Source of the DNA: an uncultured Catenibacillus sp.
GTDB taxonomy: Bacteria > Bacillota > Clostridia > Lachnospirales > Lachnospiraceae
Assembly: GCA_934339005.1 (NCBI GenBank)
Contig: CAKRHR010000009.1
Span: forward strand, 19,932-83,931
Length of the DNA stretch: 64,000 nt
Reading direction: 5' to 3'
Shown: positions 25,341 to 33,282 of the stretch, in pieces
Layout of the letters: each line of letters begins with the position of its first letter
Position numbering within the stretch: position 1 is the stretch's first letter
Made by a program: the position numbers and the translations under genes
The notes under the pieces: model-generated
Databases searched by the model: none
What the model was told of the DNA's origin: nothing
Seen by the model: only the letters and a program-made list of their open reading frames with translations

Positions 25341-25949
25341 TTAATAAAAAACCTTATTTTCATCCTTGATGTGATAGTCACTACCATCAACCTCCACAAT
25401 TACCGCTCCACAGTTTTGAAGCAGACCACCACTCCAGAAATCCTTCATTTCAAGCCCTTTAATATGCTTCATTATCGCCTTATCCGCAGCTCCATGCGCC
25501 ACAATCATAATACGTGCATCGTTTGGATAAAGGTCTTTAATATCTTCTATGAAATCTGCAGTTCTGTCACATAATTCTTTTAGTGATTCACCGTTTGGCG
25601 GTCTGTGATACTTCTCCGGATGGGAGAAAAAAACACTGAAACGCGGGTCACAGTCCGGACTCTTGATATTATCAAAATCTGTTCCCTCCAAAATACCAAA
25701 GCACAATTCCCTGATACGCTTGTCCTTAACAACCCGCAGTGTCCTGTCCCCTTTTAAGATGCAGGCTGTTTCATAGGCACGCTGTAACGGACTTGAATAG
25801 ATAGCATCAAAATGAATATCTTTGATAGCTTTAGCTGTCACCTGTGCAATATGTCTGCCTTCTTCTGTCAGTTCAATATCTGTACTTCCCTGAATTTTAT
25901 GTGCGGCATTCCAGACGGTCTGGCCATGTCTGAAAATGTATAATTCCAT
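25341..25949 (-). CDS. Histidine phosphatase family protein (phosphoglycerate-mutase-like)
   Basis: Histidine phosphatase with the phospho-acceptor motif FRHGQTVWN at residues 6-14, IYSSPLQRAYETA, and the second catalytic His in IMIVAHGAADKAIM. 202 residues. The start ATG 25949 has GAGAGGAGT upstream. It lies 3 bases after rarA on the same strand, so the pair is probably one transcript. It resembles CobC/GpmB-type enzymes; because another such gene sits inside the cob cluster 3 kb away, this one could be a second alpha-ribazole phosphatase, but nothing in the sequence proves it. Confidence 0.85.
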   Translation of the reverse strand: MELYIFRHGQTVWNAAHKIQGSTDIELTEEGRHIAQVTAKAIKDIHFDAIYSSPLQRAYETACILKGDRTLRVVKDKRIRELCFGILEGTDFDNIKSPDCDPRFSVFFSHPEKYHRPPNGESLKELCDRTADFIEDIKDLYPNDARIMIVAHGAADKAIMKHIKGLEMKDFWSGGLLQNCGAVIVEVDGSDYHIKDENKVFY

Positions 25950-25952
25950 CGT

Positions 25953-27272
25953 TTATGACTCCTCTCGTATTTTCTTTAACCATGCTTTCATTCTGGCTTC
26001 CTCACCTAAATCACCTGGTCTGTAAAAACTTGAGCCTACCAGTTCATCCGGCAGGTACTGCTGCTTTGCATAATGGTTTTTATAATTATGCGCATACTGA
26101 TAGCCAATACCATGTCCGAGCTTCTGCGCCCCTTTATAATGGCTGTCCATCAAATAGGCCGGTATCGTTGCTGTCCGGTTGTTACGCACAACTTCCATAG
26201 CCTCCTCAATCGCATTAATCGCTGCATTACTTTTTGGCGCACATGCCACATAAGCTGCAGCCTGTGCAAGCACGATCTGTCCCTCCGGCATTCCAAGACG
26301 TTCCGCCGCCTGTGCCGCAGACACTGCAATATTAAGTGCCATCGGATCCGCATTGCCAACATCCTCAGACGCACAAATCATAATACGCCGCGCAATATAA
26401 GCCACTTCCTCACCTGCATAAAGCATTCTGGCAAGATAATAGACTGCTGCATCCGGATCAGATCCCCGCATACTTTTAATAAAAGCAGAAATCGTATCAT
26501 AATGATTATCACCTTTGTCGTATTTTACTACGCGTTTTTGAATACATTGTGAAGCTACTTCTAAAGTTATGTAAATTTTACCGTCAGGCGCCCTGTCCGT
26601 TGTCAAAACTGCAAGTTCAACTGCATTAAGTGCCTGCCTGGCATCGCCGTTGGCAATATCTGCCAGAAAATTTGCCGCGTCATCTTCAATTACTGCATCA
26701 TAACTGCCCATTCCACGTTCATTGTCATACACTGCACGCATAACCAATGTTTTGATATCTTCTGTGGACAGAGCTTTCAGTTCAAATATAATGGACCGGG
26801 AAATCAACGCCGAGTTGACTTCAAAAAAAGGATTTTCTGTGGTTGCACCAATCAAAATGACTGTACCATCCTCCACAAATGGCAGCAAATAATCCTGCTG
26901 GCCTTTGTTAAAGCGATGAATTTCATCGATAAATAAAATCGTCTTGCGTCCATACATGCCCTGGGTCTGCCTGGCATTTTCAATGACCTGTTCCATATCC
27001 TTTTTGCCGGCACAGGTCGCATTAATCTGTGTAAATTCTGCCTTTGTCGTTTTTGCAATGACCTGGGCAATCGTTGTTTTTCCGGTGCCCGGAGGTCCAT
27101 ACAAAATCAAAGAGCTTAATTTATCGGCTTTAATTGCTCTGTAAAGCAATTTATCTTTGCCGATAATATGCTGCTGCCCTACGATCTCATCCAGCGTCTG
27201 TGGACGAAGCCTTGAGGCTAACGGCGATTCTTTGTCTTTATTATTTTCACGCATATAATCAAATAAATCCAT
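25953..27272 (-). CDS. rarA: Replication-associated recombination protein A (RarA/MgsA)
   Basis: AAA+ ATPase of the clamp-loader clade that acts at stalled replication forks. The 439-residue product has SPLASRLRPQTLDEIVGQQHIIG, Walker A YGPPGTGKTTIAQVIA (about residues 58-73), Walker B TILFIDEIHRFNKGQQD, sensor I GATTENPFFEVNSAL, and the C-terminal tetramerisation/DUF2392-type part (YYLARMLYAGEEVAYIARRI, LMDSHYKGA, GIGYQYAHNY). The start ATG 27272 follows a GGAGATG site. Its length and motif order are canonical. Confidence 0.95.
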   Translation of the reverse strand: MDLFDYMRENNKDKESPLASRLRPQTLDEIVGQQHIIGKDKLLYRAIKADKLSSLILYGPPGTGKTTIAQVIAKTTKAEFTQINATCAGKKDMEQVIENARQTQGMYGRKTILFIDEIHRFNKGQQDYLLPFVEDGTVILIGATTENPFFEVNSALISRSIIFELKALSTEDIKTLVMRAVYDNERGMGSYDAVIEDDAANFLADIANGDARQALNAVELAVLTTDRAPDGKIYITLEVASQCIQKRVVKYDKGDNHYDTISAFIKSMRGSDPDAAVYYLARMLYAGEEVAYIARRIMICASEDVGNADPMALNIAVSAAQAAERLGMPEGQIVLAQAAAYVACAPKSNAAINAIEEAMEVVRNNRTATIPAYLMDSHYKGAQKLGHGIGYQYAHNYKNHYAKQQYLPDELVGSSFYRPGDLGEEARMKAWLKKIREES

Positions 27273-27402
27273 AATTGTCTTTTATCATCTCCGTTATATT
27301 TAGGGTTTGTCAAATTTAAAGTTATACTTATTTTTAGTTATATCTATTTTTATATTCTATAGCACTCTTGTTTTTATATATTTTAACAGCTTTTTATTAT
27401 GT

Positions 27403-28461
27403 TTATGTCAGCGGTATATACGTTGGGATTTCCGCTTTCTCAAATGAAGGAATCTGTTCGTATGCGGTCAGGGCATAGTCAAATAATGACATGGCTGTCA
27501 CTGCGCCACTGCCTTCTCCAAGGCACATATCCGCATGCAGACATGCTGAAAGATTAAGTGCTTCAAGCACCATCTGTCCTGCAGGTTCCGCAGATACATG
27601 GGAGGCAAACAGATAATCCTTCACTGCCGGCACCATGCGCACCGCACATAATGCTGCAATTGATGAAATAAATCCGTCAATCAAAATCGGGACTTTGTGA
27701 GCGGCTGCGCCAAGAAAACATCCGCACAGACCTGCAATATCAAGGCCTCCGACTTTTGAAATCACATCTACTATATCCTCTGCATCTGGCTGATTTACTT
27801 CAATCGCTTTTGTAATCGCTTTGATTTTGCGTTCAAGTCCCGGAGTGGACAGTCCGGCACCACGGCCTGTCACAATTTCCGGTGACACGCCCAGCAGCAC
27901 TGAGGCAATCGCACTGCTTGTGCTTGTATTGCCAATCCCCATCTCGCCTGTGGCAAATAAATCATAGCCATCCTTTACAAGCTTCTCCACCATATCAATC
28001 CCGGCTTCCATAGCTTGTATTGCCTGAGCTCTTGTCATCGCCGGGCCTTTCGTCATGTTATTAGTGCCATGCATCACCTTGTAATCTCTGACACCCGGGC
28101 AGTCAAAATCATCTTTAATCCCGACATCCACAGGGAATACATCTGCGCCTGCCACACCTGAAAGCACACAAATCGTTGCATTGGCCTTTGTCATATTGCA
28201 TGTCACTGTCGTTGTCACATGATTATCTGACTGTGTCACACCTTCCTCGATGATGCCGTTATCCGCCGCCATGACAATCACTGCTTTTTTGTGGATTTCT
28301 GGCATTATACGGTTCTGTATGCCCGCAAGTTTTACTATCATGGACTGCAGCTTGCCAAGACTTCTCAGCGGTATACATTTATTATCCCAGACTTTCCAAA
28401 CACGCGCCATCATTGCCTGACTGGCAGGTGTAATTGTCCGTATCGTTTCTTCCAAATTCAT
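27403..28461 (-). CDS. cobT: Nicotinate-nucleotide--dimethylbenzimidazole phosphoribosyltransferase
   Basis: Activates the lower-ligand base of cobalamin (forms alpha-ribazole phosphate). The 352-residue product has the standard length and motifs: VIVMAADNGIIEEGVTQS, DLFATGEMGIGNTSTSSAIASVL, VTGRGAGLSTPGLERK, GGLDIAGLCGCFLGAA, and the catalytic Glu in LGEGSGAVTAMSLFDYAL. Start ATG 28461 follows GAGAGGT; it begins 2 bases after the stop of the CobC-like phosphatase gene, so these are coupled. Together with cobS and cobU it supplies nucleotide-loop assembly. No corrin-ring genes are in the window, which fits cobinamide salvage or a de novo pathway encoded elsewhere. Confidence 0.95.
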   Translation of the reverse strand: MNLEETIRTITPASQAMMARVWKVWDNKCIPLRSLGKLQSMIVKLAGIQNRIMPEIHKKAVIVMAADNGIIEEGVTQSDNHVTTTVTCNMTKANATICVLSGVAGADVFPVDVGIKDDFDCPGVRDYKVMHGTNNMTKGPAMTRAQAIQAMEAGIDMVEKLVKDGYDLFATGEMGIGNTSTSSAIASVLLGVSPEIVTGRGAGLSTPGLERKIKAITKAIEVNQPDAEDIVDVISKVGGLDIAGLCGCFLGAAAHKVPILIDGFISSIAALCAVRMVPAVKDYLFASHVSAEPAGQMVLEALNLSACLHADMCLGEGSGAVTAMSLFDYALTAYEQIPSFEKAEIPTYIPLT

Positions 28462-28463
28462 TT

Positions 28464-29099
28464 TTAAATGACCTCTCTTGAATTGATGCGGCGCACAACA
28501 AAATAGTCATCAGTATATTCAATCAGAGTGTACGCCCCCTGCTCAAAATCAAAATGCCAGGTGCCGTCAATCGGCATATCCAACATCGCTGCCAGCATGC
28601 ATCTGAAAGTACCGTTATGCGCAGCAATCAAAATATTTTCCTGACCTTTTGTTTCCTCAATAATCTGATCCAGACCTTCCCTACAGCGAATAAAGAAATC
28701 ATTAAAGGACTCGCCATGGGGTGGTCTTGTCGTCTTCCATTCTCTGCCCCAGAGTTCAAATTCCTTCGGCCACGCTTCCATGACCTCCTGATATGTAAGT
28801 CCTTCCCAGTCACCAAAATTCAATTCTTTAATGGAAGGCATCACAGACATATGAGGATATAAAATAATATTTTCATTTCTGTCCAGGAAATAATTGTTCT
28901 GTAAAATAATTTCTGCCGTTGTTTCTGCACGTTCCAGATCGCTTGTATATACACTGTCAAATGGCACGCCTGCCAGTATCCGTGCAACATTTTCGACCTG
29001 CTCCATGCCATTTGCATTCATCGGTAAATCCATATTGCCATAATACAAATTACGGACATTGCCATCTGTTTCTCCATGTCGGACCAGATATATTTTCAT
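28464..29099 (-). CDS. Histidine phosphatase, probable alpha-ribazole phosphatase (CobC-like)
   Basis: Histidine phosphatase with LVRHGETDGN at residues 4-13, VYTSDLERAETTAEI, NFGDWEGLTY and IAAHNGTFRCML. 211 residues from ATG 29099, which is preceded by GAAGG at 10 bases; the open frame continues upstream but without family-like sequence. Lying between cobS and cobT, it is well placed to remove the 5'-phosphate of alpha-ribazole phosphate or adenosylcobalamin phosphate. That role comes from context; the family also contains general phosphatases. Confidence 0.82.
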   Translation of the reverse strand: MKIYLVRHGETDGNVRNLYYGNMDLPMNANGMEQVENVARILAGVPFDSVYTSDLERAETTAEIILQNNYFLDRNENIILYPHMSVMPSIKELNFGDWEGLTYQEVMEAWPKEFELWGREWKTTRPPHGESFNDFFIRCREGLDQIIEETKGQENILIAAHNGTFRCMLAAMLDMPIDGTWHFDFEQGAYTLIEYTDDYFVVRRINSREVI

Positions 29100-29164
29100 A
29101 ATGTAGGTACCTTCTTTCTCAAGTTTTTCCATGCTTGAATTATACAAATATTTGCATGTCTGTA

Positions 29165-29923
29165 TTATTTTATAATATTCAGCGTTGTGGCAGCGACACA
29201 CAGTGCATAAAATAAAATCTCTATCACTTCCGAACCGGCACCTAACGTATCACCGGTCATACCACCGATTTTACTCTCGATATAGCGTCTGAAGCCAAAT
29301 GCCGCCAGCAGACAAATCGGCACAACAGCCGCCATCCACCAGTGCATTGTAAGCACCATCACTACCACAATCACACCGCCGCCAATGCAGGTGCACAACA
29401 GGCAGGTTGCCAGACTGATACGTCCGATGTAGCTGTGTCCAAGGCCTTTATCTCTTGGATAAATGGCTTTGTACATCAAAATACCCTGTACCATTTTCCC
29501 GGCAATCGGCGCCAGAATCAGTATCAGCACCGGATGCGCCACATGCATCACAAGCAGGATTTTAAGGGCTAAATCAAAAAATGCTGCAATCACTCCATTA
29601 GTACCAACTCTGCTGTCCTTCATAATTTCAAGCATGCGTTCTCTTGTACGCGCCGAATAAATCGCATCTGCCGTATCGCACAGACCATCCAGATGAAATC
29701 CGCCGTTAATGCACAATTCTGCAAGCACTGCAAATAGCGCTGCTATACTCATCGGAAAAATATGTATGCACAGCCAGAAGATACCCGCCTGAAATAATCC
29801 AATGATTCCCCCGACCATGGGCCAGTAAGCAACCCCTCTGGAAAGCATCTTGTCATCCACGTCAATCTGTTTGTTGATGGGAATTCTTGTCATTAATTGT
29901 ATTGTTAGTATTAAAGTATTCAT
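29165..29923 (-). CDS. cobS: Adenosylcobinamide-GDP ribazoletransferase
   Basis: Membrane enzyme joining alpha-ribazole to adenosylcobinamide-GDP, the last assembly step of cobalamin. About 252 residues with 6-7 hydrophobic spans. Family blocks: LTIQLMTRIPI at the start, RGVAYWPMVGGIIGL, NGGFHLDGLCDTADAIYS (the metal-binding Asp cluster), MKDSRVGTNGVIAAFF, and IGGMTGDTLGAGSEVIE. ATG 29923 was chosen because the family begins with such a sequence; the ribosome binding site is far (GAGGT at 14 bases), so a GTG start at 29944, overlapping the cobU end, remains possible. Confidence 0.93.
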   Translation of the reverse strand: MNTLILTIQLMTRIPINKQIDVDDKMLSRGVAYWPMVGGIIGLFQAGIFWLCIHIFPMSIAALFAVLAELCINGGFHLDGLCDTADAIYSARTRERMLEIMKDSRVGTNGVIAAFFDLALKILLVMHVAHPVLILILAPIAGKMVQGILMYKAIYPRDKGLGHSYIGRISLATCLLCTCIGGGVIVVVMVLTMHWWMAAVVPICLLAAFGFRRYIESKIGGMTGDTLGAGSEVIEILFYALCVAATTLNIIK

Positions 29924-29940
29924 GTTTTTTTCTGCATACC

Positions 29941-30630
29941 TCACTTAATTTTCACAGGAATACCGCTGACAACAAAATAAACCGCCTCTGCACGCTTTGC
30001 AAGCACCTGATTCACCAGTCCCATCATATCGCGAAACGCCCGTCCAAGAGGTGTTTCAGGAATCACGCCAAGGCCAATCTCATCCGTCACAATGACTAAC
30101 GGTGCACCTGTTGCTTCTGCCGCATCTGCAAGCAATCCAAATTGTTTTAAAATCTCCTGTTCCGCGCTTTTATAATCAACATCTGCAAAATCAAATATAT
30201 TCCAGTCCACATCACCGATAAAATCAAATAATAAATTAGTAATCATCGTCGATACGCTGTCCAACAGGATACCCTCGTATTTTCCCTGAATTTCATACAA
30301 AAGCGTTTCCAGATGCGCATAACCTTCATACGTCTGCCATACCTCAGAACGTCTTGCCTGATGTCTGCGCACACGCTCTGCCATCTCATCATCTGTAATC
30401 TTTGCCGTGGCAAGATAGGCGTAGCGGGCACCATTTATAATTTGACTTTCTGATTTATTCTTTGCATCTGGTCTATTTGGACTTTCTGATTTGTTCTGCA
30501 GTATTTTTGCATATTCAGGGGACAATAAATTCTGTGGTTTTTCCTGACACGCTGTCGCAGGATAATGCATTGCCAGATTTTCCGCATATTCACTTTTTCC
30601 GCTTCGGCTTCCACCTGTGACTAATATCAT
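29941..30630 (-). CDS. cobU: Bifunctional adenosylcobinamide kinase / guanylyltransferase
   Basis: Phosphorylates adenosylcobinamide and then transfers GMP to it. The P-loop VTGGSRSGKSEYAENLA is at residues 4-20; later blocks are YLATAKITDDEMAERVRRHQARRSEVWQTYE, DSVSTMITNLLF, and VTDEIGLGVIPETPLGRAFRDMMGLVNQ. Start ATG 30630 has AGAAAGG 9 bases upstream. The 229 residues exceed the usual length of about 180: roughly 40 residues are inserted between the P-loop helix and the YLATA strand, and the insert contains the sequence NKSES twice, which suggests a local duplication. The first gene of the cobU-cobS-cobC-like-cobT run. A short hairpin (GCACATT at 30659-30665, AATGTGC at 30671-30677) lies in its leader; no cobalamin riboswitch is visible. 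Confidence 0.93.
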   Translation of the reverse strand: MILVTGGSRSGKSEYAENLAMHYPATACQEKPQNLLSPEYAKILQNKSESPNRPDAKNKSESQIINGARYAYLATAKITDDEMAERVRRHQARRSEVWQTYEGYAHLETLLYEIQGKYEGILLDSVSTMITNLLFDFIGDVDWNIFDFADVDYKSAEQEILKQFGLLADAAEATGAPLVIVTDEIGLGVIPETPLGRAFRDMMGLVNQVLAKRAEAVYFVVSGIPVKIK

Positions 30631-30951
30631 TTTCTTTTGCCTTTCTTTTATCATCTATGCACATTATTTCAATGTGCCTTGTTTCTATATAAATCTATAA
30701 ATTAATTCAGAAAACATCTACGTACATTCTATCACAAACCCCCGTTTCTCACAAGGATAAAGACTGCTTTGGAACTTACAGCTACATAAGACTGTTGCTA
30801 TACTTTGCTGCATAATACTTCATGATTTCTATCCACATAAACCTCTCCATCGGTCCTTGGCTCAACTTGCAATAAGTAAAAATGTATAGTATGATGTAAA
30901 TATCTAAAAACAGAAATTTTGAATCTAAGTCAGGTTTAGAAGGGATAATTT
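30631..30951. other. Gap between divergent cobU and a small plus-strand gene
   Basis: 321 bases, AT-rich. It holds the cobU leader with a 7-bp hairpin (30659-30677) and a plus-strand promoter at 30867-30895. I looked for the cobalamin riboswitch core (GCCACTG-type element) and did not see it. No gene is supported. Confidence 0.5.
30867..30895 (+). promoter_or_regulatory. Promoter of the small gene - DUF4250 - cdd run
   Basis: TTGCAA (30867-30872), 17 bases, TATGAT (30890-30895). It should start transcription near 30902, about 50 bases before ATG 30952. Confidence 0.6.
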
Positions 30952-31137
30952 ATGACAATAAATGAATTGGCCAAAAAATCCGGCATCAATCCAAAGGTTT
31001 TTGCTGAAATCATTGATTTGGCTAAAAAATATCAGATAGAGCTTGAATTTGATATCATCAATTTAGATAAGCCTGTAAGAAGCGAATTATTAGAATCTAT
31101 TGAACGGGAGGGTATTATTTTCTATGAAAAAATTTGA
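30952..31137 (+). CDS. 61-residue protein, possible remnant of a MNT-type nucleotidyltransferase
   Basis: A short frame with a good AGAAGGGA site before ATG 30952 and an in-frame stop just upstream. The C-terminal half, DIINLDKPVRSELLESIEREGIIFYEKI, looks like the end of MNT/MntA-type minimal nucleotidyltransferases (antitoxins of HepT toxins). The N-terminal half, MTINELAKKSGINPKVFAEII, could be the beginning of the same kind of protein, but the central catalytic GSxxRG segment is absent. It may be an internally deleted remnant, or a small protein in its own right. No HepT-like toxin is next to it. The comparison is from memory. Confidence 0.55.
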   Translation: MTINELAKKSGINPKVFAEIIDLAKKYQIELEFDIINLDKPVRSELLESIEREGIIFYEKI

Positions 31138-31179
31138 AAATTTTAAATCAATAACAGTTTTATTGAAAGGACGATTTTT

Positions 31180-31359
31180 ATGAATACAATCCCAAAAGAC
31201 CCCGTCATGCTTTTAAGTTATGTCAACTTAAAACTGCGTGATATGTACAGTACACTTGATGCGATGTGTGAAGATTTAGAATTGAATAAGGATGAACTTA
31301 TTCAGAAGCTGGCAACGATTGACTATTCCTACGATGCCGCACAAAATCAATTTATTTGA
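31180..31359 (+). CDS. DUF4250-like small protein
   Basis: A 59-residue protein, too short for most gene-length cut-offs: MNTIPKDPVMLLSYVNLKLR, then DMYSTLDAMCEDLELNKDEL, ending DYSYDAAQNQFI. GAAAGG lies 9 bases before ATG 31180. This is the pattern of DUF4250 proteins, which are widespread in Clostridia and have no known function; the two conserved ends (KDPxMLLSYVNxKLRD and the final AxQNQFx) are present. The middle resembles a helix-turn-helix-like stretch. It lies between the small gene at 30952 and cdd on the same strand, with gaps of about 40 bases, so co-transcription with cdd is likely. Confidence 0.8.
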   Translation: MNTIPKDPVMLLSYVNLKLRDMYSTLDAMCEDLELNKDELIQKLATIDYSYDAAQNQFI

Positions 31360-31403
31360 AAAATGCTACATTCACCAATATTTCGCAGGAAAGGACTGAT
31401 TTT

Positions 31404-31799
31404 ATGGATTATCAGCTTTTATTGGATGCCGCTGTTGAAGCCTCCGGCCATGCTTACACGCCTTATTCTCATTTTAAAGTCGGTGCCGCATTGCTGACTG
31501 CAGATGGAAAGATTTATACAGGCTGCAATATTGAGAATGCCTCTTATTCCGCAACAAACTGTGCTGAACGCACAGCAATTTTTAAAGCTGTCAGCGAAGG
31601 CTGCACCGATTTTAAAGTCATTGCCATTATCGGCCACAAAGAAAACGAACCTCTGCAATTTTGCCCGCCATGTGGTACATGCAGACAGGTTTTAGCCGAA
31701 TTTTGCGAGGCAGATTTTGAAATTGTTTTGATGAATGATGCCAGAGAAATCAAAGTATATACATTAGCTGAACTTCTGCCGGAACATTTCAGTTTGTAA
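31404..31799 (+). CDS. cdd: Cytidine deaminase
   Basis: Zinc enzyme of pyrimidine salvage that turns cytidine and deoxycytidine into uridine compounds. The 131-residue product has the tetrameric-type length. Motifs: AYTPYSHFKVGAALLTADG, GCNIENASYSATNCAERTAIFKAV (zinc Cys and catalytic Glu of CAE), and PPCGTCRQVLAEF (two zinc Cys). The start ATG 31404 follows GGAAAGG; an upstream in-frame start at 31356 overlaps the preceding gene and lacks support. The gene ends one base before the convergent DUF3784-like gene, with no terminator between them. Confidence 0.96.
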   Translation: MDYQLLLDAAVEASGHAYTPYSHFKVGAALLTADGKIYTGCNIENASYSATNCAERTAIFKAVSEGCTDFKVIAIIGHKENEPLQFCPPCGTCRQVLAEFCEADFEIVLMNDAREIKVYTLAELLPEHFSL

Positions 31800-31800
31800 T

Positions 31801-32121
31801 TTATTTTCTTCTTCGTGTTTCACTGCGCACTGATGAGCTGATTGCATAAATTGCCATGACTGCAATTACTGCGCCAGCAGCATAATATATCCATTGCTGA
31901 TGCACCCATAAATAAATCGCCAGCAATACAAAGACCAGTCCAAGAAATAAAAACGTAATGGCTGATTGGCGGTAATGTGGTTTTTTATCCATTTTTTCAC
32001 GTTCTTCTTTGGATGCGAATATGTATGCGTTATTGAATAAAAAGCCTTTTTCCATAAAGGAAAAAACACTGATTATCAGGGATACCACCCCTAAAACCAT
32101 TAAAATAATCATCTTTGCCAT
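31801..32121 (-). CDS. Small membrane protein, DUF3784-like
   Basis: A 106-residue protein with three hydrophobic spans (about residues 4-23, 56-73 and 78-96). Between the first two is the cytosolic-looking loop GFLFNNAYIFASKEEREKMDKKPHYRQSAI, which resembles DUF3784 proteins of Clostridia (from memory). The start ATG 32121 has a strong GGAGGAATGATCT site. It is the last gene on the minus strand after aspA and the PanE-like gene. Function unknown. Confidence 0.75.
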   Translation of the reverse strand: MAKMIILMVLGVVSLIISVFSFMEKGFLFNNAYIFASKEEREKMDKKPHYRQSAITFLFLGLVFVLLAIYLWVHQQWIYYAAGAVIAVMAIYAISSSVRSETRRRK

Positions 32122-32199
32122 AGATCATTCCTCCGATTTTCAGTTTTTACAATTTTCAGTTTTGTTTGATTTTCATTATCTATTTGCTATTTTTTGCCG

Positions 32200-33174
32200 T
32201 TATTTCGCCCAGGTGGTTCTATCATTTGCACCACTATAATCAAATTTACCATCATTCTTTTCTTCCATGGCTTTAATCATGTGGTATGTGTATTCGTTAT
32301 ATGGTGTTGGGATGCCCAATTCTTTCCCCATGCGTACCAGCGCACCGGAAAACATATCAATCTCTGTGTGCCGTCCTGCATCCAAATCTTGTAATGTGGA
32401 ATATCTTGCTGAAGCAGGTACTGCACTGCCATGACCTGACGATGCCTCAGTTTTTTGCATATCAATTCCTTTAGCAAGGGCAATTGTTTCCAGTTCATGA
32501 CGCAGTCCATCACTGATGGCTTTCATATGCACACTGTCCTGATAACACCCAACACCCGCTCCAAGAATAGCCTGTGGCAGATTATTACAAACATTTAACC
32601 GAAACTTACTCCACATCTCCTCACGGATATATTCTGTTGCGCGAAAATGAATACCTGTATTTTCAAATAATACCTTAATGGCCTGCACCCTTGGGCTTTC
32701 AAATGGTGCATTAGTTTCACCAAATATAATCCCCATGGTTGTTTCCGGATTAAAGTGATAACCATCATCTTCTTTATGTGAAGCAATTTTAATCACGGAA
32801 TTAATCAAATGCTTTTCTCCAATACGTTCAGCAATGATTTCTTCACTGTCTACACCATTCATCAGACTCATGACTGTTGTATTTTCACCAACAATAGTTT
32901 CAATACTGTCCAGCGCAGTCTGCAATGCACCATATTTTAACGCAACTACTAAAAAATCTATATTTTGTGCTTCCTGCGGTGTCCATACCTCCGGGTGATA
33001 AGTCACGCCATTAATCAGGCAACCATTATTTTTCAGGCGTTTTGCACGCTCACCCTCGGCAATCACACCAAGACGCACATCTTTTTTATTTGCAAGACCC
33101 CAGACAATATATGAACCAACCGCCCCGGCACCTAAAACTGCAACCGTCTTTATCTTCATGTCATCTGCCATCAT
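32200..33174 (-). CDS. Ketopantoate reductase family protein (PanE/ApbA-like)
   Basis: NADPH-dependent reductase of the 2-dehydropantoate 2-reductase family. Rossmann motif VAVLGAGAVGSYIVWGLA at about residues 11-28, then VVALKYGALQTALDSI (the conserved Lys region), LMNGVDSEEIIAERIG, WSKFRLNVCNNLPQAILG and the helical C-terminal domain with SGHGSAVPASARYSTLQDLDAGRHTEIDMFSGALV. ATGs at 33174 and 33171 both follow GAGGTGAC; the second has the better spacing. Whether the substrate is ketopantoate (CoA pathway) is uncertain, since many paralogues of this family act on other 2-oxo acids and no pan genes are near. It lies 108 bases after aspA. Confidence 0.85.
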   Translation of the reverse strand: MMADDMKIKTVAVLGAGAVGSYIVWGLANKKDVRLGVIAEGERAKRLKNNGCLINGVTYHPEVWTPQEAQNIDFLVVALKYGALQTALDSIETIVGENTTVMSLMNGVDSEEIIAERIGEKHLINSVIKIASHKEDDGYHFNPETTMGIIFGETNAPFESPRVQAIKVLFENTGIHFRATEYIREEMWSKFRLNVCNNLPQAILGAGVGCYQDSVHMKAISDGLRHELETIALAKGIDMQKTEASSGHGSAVPASARYSTLQDLDAGRHTEIDMFSGALVRMGKELGIPTPYNEYTYHMIKAMEEKNDGKFDYSGANDRTTWAK

Positions 33175-33282
33175 GTCACCTCATCTGTTATATTCTACTG
33201 TCTATTATTGTACCAAGACTTCGGCATATCGACTAGTCCCAATTGCACAAAAATATCCGCTTGCATTGCTTCATTTTGTCTG

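Noticed and set aside
30631..30951. Cobalamin riboswitch upstream of cobU
   Set aside because: I looked for the conserved B12-box type core and did not find it; only a short 7-bp hairpin is present.
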